Shown here: positions 55,579 to 64,000 of the stretch, in pieces
Layout: each line of letters opens with the position of its first letter
How positions within the stretch are numbered: position 1 is the first letter of the stretch
Assembly (NCBI RefSeq): GCF_020283565.1
Contig: NC_060063.1
Location: 24,234,777-24,298,776 of the forward strand
Origin: Trifolium pratense
Lineage: Eukaryota; Streptophyta; Magnoliopsida; Fabales; Fabaceae
Direction: 5' to 3'
Length of the DNA: 64,000 nucleotides
Position numbers and translations under genes: made by a program
The notes under the pieces: model-generated
What the model was told of the DNA's origin: nothing
The model's database searches: none
Seen by the model: the letters and a program-made list of their open reading frames with translations, nothing else

Positions 55579-56119
55579 CAAGAAAAAATCTTGTACAATA
55601 AATTCTTATTTTCTCTATTCTTTTTTCTCTCTCTATTGTTTTTGTCCAATAAAAAAAATAAAAAAGTTGTCCCAAATTGTTATCTAAAAAATTGTTCAAA
55701 TAACATTTATCTTAAAGAAGATAAGCCACGTGATGGTTTTTTTTTATTCTTCTAATAATCTAGTGTTCGGCCGTGAATTAACTCACAAAGAATTATCACT
55801 TTTTTTTTGTTTACAACGAAGTAGAGAATCAAACTCAAAACCTCATGCTACTGCCCAAAGTCCAAGCTACTAAACATAACCTAATGACTTATATGGTTTT
55901 ATTTAGTATGGGTTTTTTTATCATGTGCAACTTTGCACATGTTAAGAAATTCAAAATAGTAAGTTTGCATTAGAACTTGAGCATTTCATATTAAATATTT
56001 ATTTTTTTAATAAATAATTGTTGTTTTATATTAAATAATTACTATTTTTGGTTATTTCACACGTGCGTTGCACATTAAAATTCTGGCAGACTGGTGGAAA
56101 GATGCTGCGAAAGATGCTA
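55579..56119. other. Non-coding gap between MULE and CACTA element
   Basis: AT-rich, CT-rich near 55620; no coding or repeat ends recognised. Confidence 0.5.
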
Positions 56120-56992
56120 CACTACTAGAAATTTGGGGTTTTCGGACGGAATTTCAAACGGATTAGAGACGGAATTCGGTCAAAGTTCGGACAGAAATTG
56201 ATCTTTAGACGGAGTTCGGACGGATTGCCTCCCGTGTGAAAAACCCTCGTTGCTAATTTTAAATTCCGTCCCAAATTCCGTCCGAAAGTGTTTCAGGCGG
56301 ATATCAGACAGCTTTGGGACAAAATTTCCAACCAAAGTTTGTCTTATTTTCATATGCTTTGGGACGAATTTCAGACGGAAAGGTTTGGGACGAATTTCAG
56401 ACAGAAATACATTTCAGGCAGATTTTGGACAGATTTGTTAAATCCATTTAATTTTTAAACAATATTTCTTTAATTATATTTCAACTAAAATGTAAATAAT
56501 ATATAAAGCTTAATAACATTCACCAAACACTGAAGCCACAATCTTCAATTGTAATATTATTAAGTAACATTCACCAGACACCGGTCACAACCAGCAGAAG
56601 AACAAAATCAACCCAACACTATATAAAACTCCCACCCAATAGCTAAAACACCTAATAGACAACCACACTCCCTATAGCTAAAAACATTATGACCCTGAAA
56701 ACCAACACAATAGGACCACAAATTATCACTATTGTTGCTACTAGAGGGAACACTTCTCATTTAATCCATCTTCACATTCAAAAATTGGAGATGAGCGTTG
56801 ACCTCGAGAGGATATGGTCCTCCCACCTCTGTTGAACCTCTACCTGACATCTGAAACAACAAAAACCAGACAAGAATCAAGCTTCAAATAAAAATAATAT
56901 GATTTCTTGAACTATAAAGATGATATTCTTTGTCAAGCTTCAAGTATCAGTATAAAGCTTCAAATACCACAAAATAAGTTTTCTTGAACTAA

Positions 56993-59115
56993 TCAAGTAT
57001 AAAGCTTCAAATACACAAAATATGCTTTCTGCAAAAAATAGAAGACCATCACAACATCAAAAGATACATACCTATTATTCATTATCATTAAATCACTAAA
57101 TTCTTCATCTTCATCACTATCCATCTCCACTTCATCATCATCATCATCATTCTCATAGTCATACTCATCAATGGGTTTATCATGGTCTCCATCAGCATCA
57201 TATCCATCAAGTTCATCAAACCCCCTATCAATATCTTGTAGATTAATAGGTAAATCAAGATCAATTGAGACGCCACCACAATTTTGATAAGTAAAATCCT
57301 CTTGATATGCAAAGTCACAAATTTCTTGATTCTCAATCACTCCCCTAGCTTTGGTTTTAATTATAAACCACCAGTCTGCATTGTTCCTTGTTTTTATTGG
57401 ATGTGGGGCAAAATACACTTGAGTTGCCTTTTGTGCAATAATAAATGGATCATACTTTCTATAATGCCTATTGTGCTGTATCTGTATGATGCCATATTGT
57501 GTATTCACCCTAGTCCCTCTATTAATTGTAGGATCAAACCAATCACATTTGAACAAGACAACTCTTTTCAATGGTAATCCAGGATACTCAACTTGAATGA
57601 TTTCTTCAAGTTGACCATAGAAATCATTTTCATATTCACCATAACCTGTATACCAGTAACACACACACCACAATTCATAGTAGCCTTTCCAAATGAATGT
57701 GTTTTGGTATGAAACTTGAAGCCATTCACACAATAAATTGGCCAGGTTTTAACAATTCTTAAAGGACCCCAAGCCAAGGCACTTATATTCGGATCTGTCA
57801 CGTTATTTGAAGGATTGTCAACCTAAATAAAACCATTCAACAGGAAGCATGTTACTAGAAATACATCTACAATATAACATATATACAAATCTATTTCAAA
57901 ATATATACTTACATAATTCTTTAACCAAACTGCAAAGTTTTCTTCAATGCACTTATCAACATGTTCATCACTTATGTTGCGATCAACCACACGCAACGTC
58001 TCCACAAATATCCTATTATTGATATGGAATTCATTCAATAAACTACATCTGATCAACCAAAACTATATCAACAAATGAAGCACTTTGGTTTTAAAAATAA
58101 CTTACTCAATATATGGTTGAATCTCATCACAGTTGATTAATATATGATTCAGGGCTGCAATAAATTCTTTATCCTGTTAAAACCGAGTCTTGCATTGACC
58201 AGCAAATCGACCAGGCAAATTAAAAATGGAAAATGACTCTTCTTCAACCATAAAATCTTTTCATTGAATGTCAGTGGGGAAAGGTTGTACATTTAGCTCA
58301 AAATAGTAAGTACAAAAATGGGAAATTTCTTCAATAAGGTACGACTCAACTATAGATCCTTCAACATGAGCCTTATTCTTAACCTTCTTTTTAAGGTGAT
58401 GAAGATACCTGGTACATAAACAACATAGTTTCACACATGACAAAAATAAATAAATGAACTACATAGGAATAAATCCATATTATTGTAAAAAAAAAAGAAG
58501 AAATCCATATATTTCTTTTAAAGTAGTACCTCTCAAAGGGATACATCCATCTATATTGCACTGGACCCCCGACCCTTGCTTCATATGACAAATGAATTGG
58601 TAAGTGTTCCATTGAGTCAAAAAACCCAAGAGGAAAAATACGTTCTAATTTACATAACACAATTGGTATGTTATGCTCAATTTGAATCAGATCTTCTTCT
58701 CTTACAGATGTAGAGCATAAGTCTCTGGGCCAAGAGCATCAATAACCATAGATTCATATGCATTTCTTAGTGGTTCAACATCTAGCGGCTGACTATGTGT
58801 ACCCTCGTCATTCCCTCCATCTGCATTTCTGTTGCTTGGAGTGAATGGACTCTCCCCATGTGAATCCCAACGCCAATATCTTGGCATGAAACCATGCTTG
58901 TACAAATCAAGTTTAACATCATCTGGAGTTTGGAAAGATTTGTTTCCATGGTATTTGCATGGACACCTAAGTGTACCACCATCAATTAAAAATTGAGGTC
59001 TCCCAATTGCTTGATCGACAAAATCTTGAACCCCTTCTAGAAATTCCCTTCGTATTCCTCCCTGGCGTGGAAGAAGCCTATTATACATCCACCTCCGATG
59101 TTTAGGAATTTCCAT
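56993..59115 (-). pseudogene. CACTA transposase remnant lacking the TNP2 catalytic core
   Basis: 59115-58702 is the Transpos_assoc-type N-terminal domain (RRWMYNRLLPRQGGIRREFL, TLRCPCKYHGN, LYKHGFMPRYWRWDSHGES). Directly after it, with a frame change near 58690, comes a DUF4218-type region (58680-58262: LERIFPLGFFDSMEHLPIHL, GGPVQYRWMYPFERY, NKAHVEGSIVESYLIEE). Then 58056-57823 and 57733-57090 are DUF4216-like (LKRVVLFKCDWFDPTINRGT, YDPFIIAQKATQVYFA) with an acidic tail. The Transposase_21 catalytic domain expected between the first two parts is missing. Introns and frame breaks separate the pieces. Confidence 0.85.
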
Positions 59116-60119
59116 ATTCTGTTTTATGTAAGAAGTATTGAAATCTTAAGTGTCTTATAAGTAAAAATCAAACCTACAACTAAGTCCATACGTTACAAAA
59201 AAACAAAATTCCACTTCTAAATAAACACTATCAAATTAACCATTACAATTATAAATTGATTTCCATCCCTAATACCTAAACATAACAGCTCTAGTGATAC
59301 AAAACCAAAACAAACCAAAACAGACACCACATTATACCACACACCAGAAACTAGAACAACTAATTCTTTGAGAAGTACCATTATCATAGCATAGCATCAA
59401 TAAATGTTTAAGCTACAATCTAAAAAGATTTGTTTAGTAGTTTTATCAAACAATATTTGAAACTAAAATTGAAAAACTGGTAAGATAATAAAAGAATATA
59501 GAAAAGTCTAGTGAGATTTCTTCCCATTTCTTTTTTGAAGAAGGATTTCTTCCCATTTCAACTATCAAATGATCAAAATATCCAAATTCCTTTTCTATTT
59601 TCAATGGAAATTTAAGGCCAAGACAAGCAAAAGCTCTAAAACAACATAATACAACCAAATCCAGCATTACCATACCTATACCAAACAAAGCAAAATTAAT
59701 TAATTGAACACACTTATTTTTAATCTTATTATTTTCTATTTTTTCTCTTCAAATCCAAATCAAACACACTAAATAGCTCAAAACAACAACCAAATATAGA
59801 TAGAATGGAGGACAAGACCTGAACAGCGAAGATGAGCTGCGAAGAATGGAGGACAACAAATTGAGCAACACGATAGTGATTACGGCAAAGAAGGGAGCTG
59901 GGTCGGCGACTGTAGAGAACGACGAAAGAGACGTGAACAGTAAAGATGAGCTACGGAGAACTGAGCGACACGATTTGAGAGCAATGAGATTTGGGTTCTC
60001 GGTCTGATTTAGGTTCTTTCATTCTAAGAGAGAAATGGAATTTGGGTTTTTTTTTTAGGTCACAAAGTTAGAAAAGAAGTCTGATTTGGGATTTTGGAGG
60101 TAAAAACAAAAGAAAATGA
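59116..60119. other. CACTA 5' non-coding region
   Basis: Upstream of the transposase remnant. 59800-60000 carries repeated GAAGATGAGCTGCG/AAGATGAGCTACG motifs; no ORF supported. Confidence 0.5.
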
Positions 60120-60534
60120 AAAATGTTTCCCTCTCACAAAATTGGCTAAATTTTTATGTTTCCCTCTCACAAAGTTGGCTAGTTTTTTTCTCTCTCAATA
60201 ATTTTGGGACTTATCTAACGGTGATGAGTTTTTGTGATATATTTAATATCAACATTTCACACGAATTTCGGACGGAACTAGTTAAAAAAAGTAACAACAC
60301 ACAAAATTATGGATCCGTCCCAAAGCCGTCCCAATATTTCACACAGATTTGGGACGGAAATCATGAAAAAATTATAAAATAATCAATAATATCCATTTCG
60401 TCTGAAATCCGTCTCAACCTTTTAGACAAATTTGAAATTTGTCCATAATTTGTCTGAAAGTGCAATTTTGCTTTAGACAAAATCCATTCCGTCCCAAAAA
60501 TCCGTCCCAAATGACCAATTTTCTAGTAGTGCTA

Positions 60535-61280
60535 CAGCATCTCGTACCAGTACATAACACAATAGACAAGTTAAAAATAAATTAAGTGCAGGACGAGAAA
60601 TAACACAAGTTATTTGTTAACCCAGTTCGATGCAACGTCACCTAATCTGGGGGATACCAATCCACGAATGAATCCACTATAATAACTTTAGTTCAAAGCC
60701 CTCGATCAACACCCGGTACTTGACTTATCGCCTAGACATTACCCGTGCAATCCTACCTAGGAACCTCCTAGATATGAGACCCAGTCTCAATTCCTTCTAA
60801 CAAAACGTATTGTGTTGCTGTCAACTTTATAACGATAAGAGATGGAGACACCCTTCTAAGAAACTAGACTTCACTCTCGCTTAAAAGCTTTTGAGTGAAA
60901 CACACACACTAACTCCGTACTTCAAAGCTTAGGAGTAGTTCACAATTAAAACTCAATAAACTCAGTCCTAAACTTGCTCACAATTAACAAAACACTCTAA
61001 ACCCTAAAACTTACACTTTTAGTAAAACATGGTTTAGATTACATGAGAAAAATAGGTATGAGTCTTCATGTATTTATAGTCTTCAATTGTCTTGATGTGC
61101 AAGCTATGTTTTCAGACAAACACGGCTGGAGTATTGCAGTCAGCCCTAGATTATTTTAAAAATAAAACAATATTTGATTTAATACAAAAATATATCACGT
61201 TATATTTTTGTTTCAAATAAAACTCATACACCACCTTCCAGAACTTTCAGAGACTTGGACAACAAGGGGCGGTTTGGATT
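60535..61280 (-). mobile_element. LTR-like sequence
   Basis: Minus strand has a TATA-like GACTATAAATACATG at about 61080-61066, an Ade/Thy-rich upstream part, and downstream CGAACTGGGTTAACAAATAA, of the kind seen in plant LTRs. No matching second LTR, PBS or clear ends. The CACTA element inserted beside or within it. Confidence 0.35.
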
Positions 61281-61813
61281 GACTCATAAGCTTGATGCAT
61301 AAAAACGAATTAAATCTTCCTACAATTTGATATAAAAATTTCTGCGCAATACAAAGCAGATAATGTTGTACTCGTATGCTTACAGCATCTTATCTAGCAT
61401 CTGGCTAGAGTTGGCTTTTGCAAAATGCAGGTAATCATAAAAACCAACCCACATGTTAGACAAACCCTTTTATTACAAACAAACAAGTCACCTAGACCAT
61501 AATACTTTATTCCCATTTGAATAGTTCGAGAATACATAGAAGATGCCGTTAGTAAGAAAATGAAAATTGAATCGTTAGAGCTCTCCATACACCCACTTTC
61601 CAATGCTCTCCATTATATATAGCGTGTGGTCTTGGTTTAGTGTAAACATAAAACCTTCTTAATCTTAACTCATCCATTCACGTCTATTCTTTCTTTGAGT
61701 TATTATTATTATAGAAAATGATGATGGGTAACAATCAACCAAATATGCAGTTTCAATTCAATATGATGATGGGTAACATGACTGATTGTGATTTGATTTC
61801 TATATCCCAGATT
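61281..61813. other. Non-coding
   Basis: No recognised feature; ATGATGATGGG duplicated near 61718 and 61762. Confidence 0.4.
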
Positions 61814-62257
61814 CAATATTGCTGATGCGGTACCGCAACCGCATCACACCGTAATTGCGGTGTGATCTTAATTCACGTATACGGCCGCATCGTAACCGCA
61901 TCACAGCTGCATCGGAAGCCGCATCAGATGTTTTTGGCGATGTTCCTTCAAATTTTCTCACCAAAAAGTAAAATTTATGAACTTCAAATCCTAATTATGT
62001 CGAATTAATGAAAAATCTTACTTTTAACAATCTCTCAACCGTGTATTTTAAATACATTCAAATTATTGTTTATAGAATAAACTAAGACTATGCAATGATG
62101 GATAAATAGTGTAGTTACATAGTAGTTTGATTTTATATAGCTTGTGAAATTTCAAAATGATTTCACGCCGCAACAACCGCATTGCGCGTGCAGCAACCGC
62201 AATGACCGCATTCACAACAACTGCAACTGCAACCGCATCCGCAATTTAAAACCTTGG
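61814..62257. repeat. MITE-like GCGGTTGCGG repeat, copy 1
   Basis: GC-rich ends (ATGCGGTACCGCAACCGCAT ... AACCGCATCCGCAATTTAAA) around an AT-rich centre. Inverse of 62676-63174. Confidence 0.75.
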
Positions 62258-62332
62258 CTACTGTATCCTCCTTTTTTGCAAGGTTGGCCACAACAATTTA
62301 AATTTTCTCAACAATTTATGAAGTTCATATAT

Positions 62333-62448
62333 ATAGCTTGTGAAATTTCAAAATGATTTCACGCCGCAACAGTCGCATTGCGCGCAATGAACGTATTCGC
62401 AACATCCGTGACCACAACCGCATCTGCGACCGTAACTTAAAACCTTGG
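62333..62448. repeat. Partial direct copy of the same repeat
   Basis: Repeats the last roughly 115 bp of copy 1 (TAGCTTGTGAAATTTCAAAA to AAAACCTTGG). Confidence 0.75.
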
Positions 62449-62675
62449 AAGACACTATGAAAGCAATTGGAGCTGACACTTATCCACAGTATTTCGGTCA
62501 TTTATGTTTAAATTTATTAGAATATTTTGTAGTAGTTGTTTTTGACATTCATGAGTCTTTTGTTGTTTTCGTGATATTTCGGTTAAAAAAAGCAATCTTT
62601 TGTCTGTCTTGTCAATAAAGGTTAACAGTTATGCAGATAAGCCTATAACTATGGGCTCTACAATTTAAGTCTTAA

Positions 62676-63174
62676 CCAAGGTTTTAAATTGCGGCCGTGG
62701 ATGCGGTAACGGTTGCGGTTGTTGTGAATACGGTCATTGTGGTTGCTGCAACACGCAATGCGACTGTTGCGGCGTGAAATCATTTTGAAATTTCACAAGC
62801 TATATAAAATGAAACTACTATGTAACTACATTATTTATTCCATAAACATTATTTTGAATGTTCTTGAAATATACGGTTAAGAGATTGTTAAAAGTAAGAT
62901 TTTTCATTATATTTGACACAAATTAGGATTTGAAGTTCATAAATTTTATTTTTTGGTGAGAAAATTTGAACAAACATCGCCGAAAATGTCTGATGCAGCT
63001 TCTGATACGGTTGTAATGCGGTTACAATGCGGCCGTACACGTGAATTAAGATCACACCGTAATTGCGGGTTGTAATGCGGTTACGATGCGGCCGTACACG
63101 TGAATTAAGATCACATTGCAATCAGCAATACTGCGGCCGTAATTGCGGATGCGAACCGCAATTTAAAATGTTGG
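62676..63174. repeat. MITE-like GCGGTTGCGG repeat, inverted copy
   Basis: Reverse complement of copy 1 with an extra internal duplication of TGATCTTAATTCACGTGTAC-type sequence near 63045-63115. With copy 1 it forms an inverted repeat with about 440-bp arms. Confidence 0.75.
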
Positions 63175-63547
63175 TCTTAACCACTCAAGGAAAAAAATCA
63201 CATCACAATAATAATAACAATAAGTAATATGAACAATAATCCTAAGAGGTAATCAATACTATGAATAGAGACTAACTATAGTTTTTGAAATTTTGAGTCA
63301 CAAAACCACAACCGGAAACCCTAAATTAAAAATCAAATGTGTTTACAACTATGATTTGAGACACTATGATTAAAGATAAATAAACAAGAAACATTAATGA
63401 TGAATTTTATTAAACATATAAAGGGAGCATTGGAGTGTATTAATAATAATAATAAAAAAAAAGTGGGGTTTTATTATACTACTCACACCAAACAGAGTTC
63501 AGGCACCATTCTTCTTAGGGGTTGGAGGAGTAGGATGGACATTAGCA

Positions 63548-64000
63548 TCATGACGAGGAAGAAGAAGAGGAATCTTCAATCGAAGAAGTTGAATCTTCAA
63601 TCTCAGAAAAAAGATGAGGATTTTTTGTAACAAAATCAAAACAAATAGCCTTCTTGAGAGACCCTACCACATACCCAGTGAGAGGAAGCCACACATACTT
63701 GGCTGCAAAAAAGCTGAAGGGATTAACAAAATATAACATCAATATTGATGTTATGGTATTGGACACCATTAGAGAGGAATATGCCATCGCCAAACCTTCC
63801 CCCGGGCGCGGCATCTTTATGATGAAAGAAACACTGAAACACAGCTCGACAATAACCAACAATGCGTAGACCAAATATCGGCCTTTCTCCAATAGCTGAG
63901 TGTGGCCTGTAGCATGCACAATAAGATAAGCTCCGAGTACAAGAAGATGAAGAAAAGAGAATCCAAGCAAAGCATAAAACGTTGTCTTGTTTGATGGTGT
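63548..64000 (-). CDS. Unrecognised multi-pass membrane protein, 3' end of gene
   Basis: Open frame from the window edge to the stop at 63550-63548, about 150 codons. No start is visible; the frame stays open through 64000, so the N-terminus lies outside. Four hydrophobic segments are evident (FLHLLVLGAYLIV, LVYALLVIVELCFSVSFII, SSLMVSNTITSILMLYF, YVWLPLTGYVVG), followed by a cytosolic-type tail ending in a Ser run. No transposon signature and codon use is clean, so it is the best candidate for an ordinary host gene here. Family not recognised; further introns upstream cannot be judged. Confidence 0.7.
   Translation of the reverse strand, partial: TPSNKTTFYALLGFSFLHLLVLGAYLIVHATGHTQLLEKGRYLVYALLVIVELCFSVSFIIKMPRPGEGLAMAYSSLMVSNTITSILMLYFVNPFSFFAAKYVWLPLTGYVVGSLKKAICFDFVTKNPHLFSEIEDSTSSIEDSSSSSSS

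Larger units (their letters stand above)
56120..60531 (-). mobile_element. CACTA (En/Spm) transposon, internally deleted
   Basis: Perfect 12-bp ends CACTACTAGAAA ... TTTCTAGTAGTG, flanked by CTA on both sides (56117-56119 and 60532-60534), the 3-bp duplication of CACTA elements. Subterminal regions (56130-56430 and 60240-60510) are packed with GGACGGA/TCCGTCC-type motifs in both orientations, the usual transposase binding zones. Contains a minus-strand transposase remnant. Length 4.4 kb against 8 kb or more for typical autonomous copies. Confidence 0.95.

Noticed and set aside
63397..63869. Plus-strand ORFs over the membrane-protein exon
   Set aside because: They are antisense shadows; the minus-strand frame has coherent hydrophobic segments and remains open to the edge.

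Overview
The window is plant nuclear DNA: AT-rich, intron-containing genes, GT-AG splice sites and a dense load of plant transposons of every major class. Several repeat families (SIRE-type Sirevirus, tandem TRIMs, ULP1-bearing Mutator elements, CACTA elements with short transposase remnants) suggest a legume. The legume assignment is inference from family resemblance, not something the sequence proves. There is one 50-base assembly gap at 40573-40622. I see no bacterial, organellar, rRNA, tRNA or CRISPR features.

Layout. 1-2.5 kb: a decayed minus-strand metal-tolerance-protein (MTP) gene beside a broken SINE. 2.8-21.1 kb: an old, scrambled copia element. It has been invaded by a foldback of gypsy-like sequence (about 4.0-5.9 kb) and by a complete, very young Sirevirus (6294-18562). 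Both Sirevirus LTRs, the 5-bp target duplication, PBS, PPT, gag, pol, an envelope-like ORF and an antisense acidic ORF are present. Between two inverted copies of the old copia gag lies an array of eight 218-bp palindromic repeats (18.76-20.52 kb). 22.1-25.2 kb: a MITE, a trehalose-phosphate phosphatase fragment, a solo LTR and a 5'-truncated LINE with a perfect 15-bp target duplication. 26.8-39.2 kb: a Helitron-like element, an AAT microsatellite, the first three exons of prefoldin subunit 3, two copia remnants, several MITEs, then four exons of a CYP59-type cyclophilin whose intron holds a four-LTR TRIM array. 39.7-42.0 kb: a degenerate minus-strand LINE with two nested insertions. 42.86-55.57 kb: a 12.7-kb Mutator-like element (MULE) with 9-bp target duplications. 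It carries an apparently intact 11-exon ULP1-like (SUMO protease) gene on the plus strand and a broken FAR1-type transposase gene on the minus strand. 56.12-60.53 kb: a CACTA element with perfect ends and an internally deleted transposase. 60.5-63.2 kb: LTR-like sequence and an inverted pair of MITE-like repeats. 63.55-64.0 kb: the 3' part of an unrecognised minus-strand membrane-protein gene running off the window.

How it fits together. Almost nothing here is an ordinary host gene. Host-derived pieces (MTP, TPP, PFD3, CYP59) are fragments, and coding capacity is concentrated in transposons. The most notable objects are the MULE, whose cargo gene is open while its transposase is not and whose non-coding DNA is full of short AAACCATT/AATGGTTT hairpins; the palindromic 218-bp array built from a copia LTR/primer-binding-site junction; and the antisense ORF in the young Sirevirus, which looks like a complete small gene.
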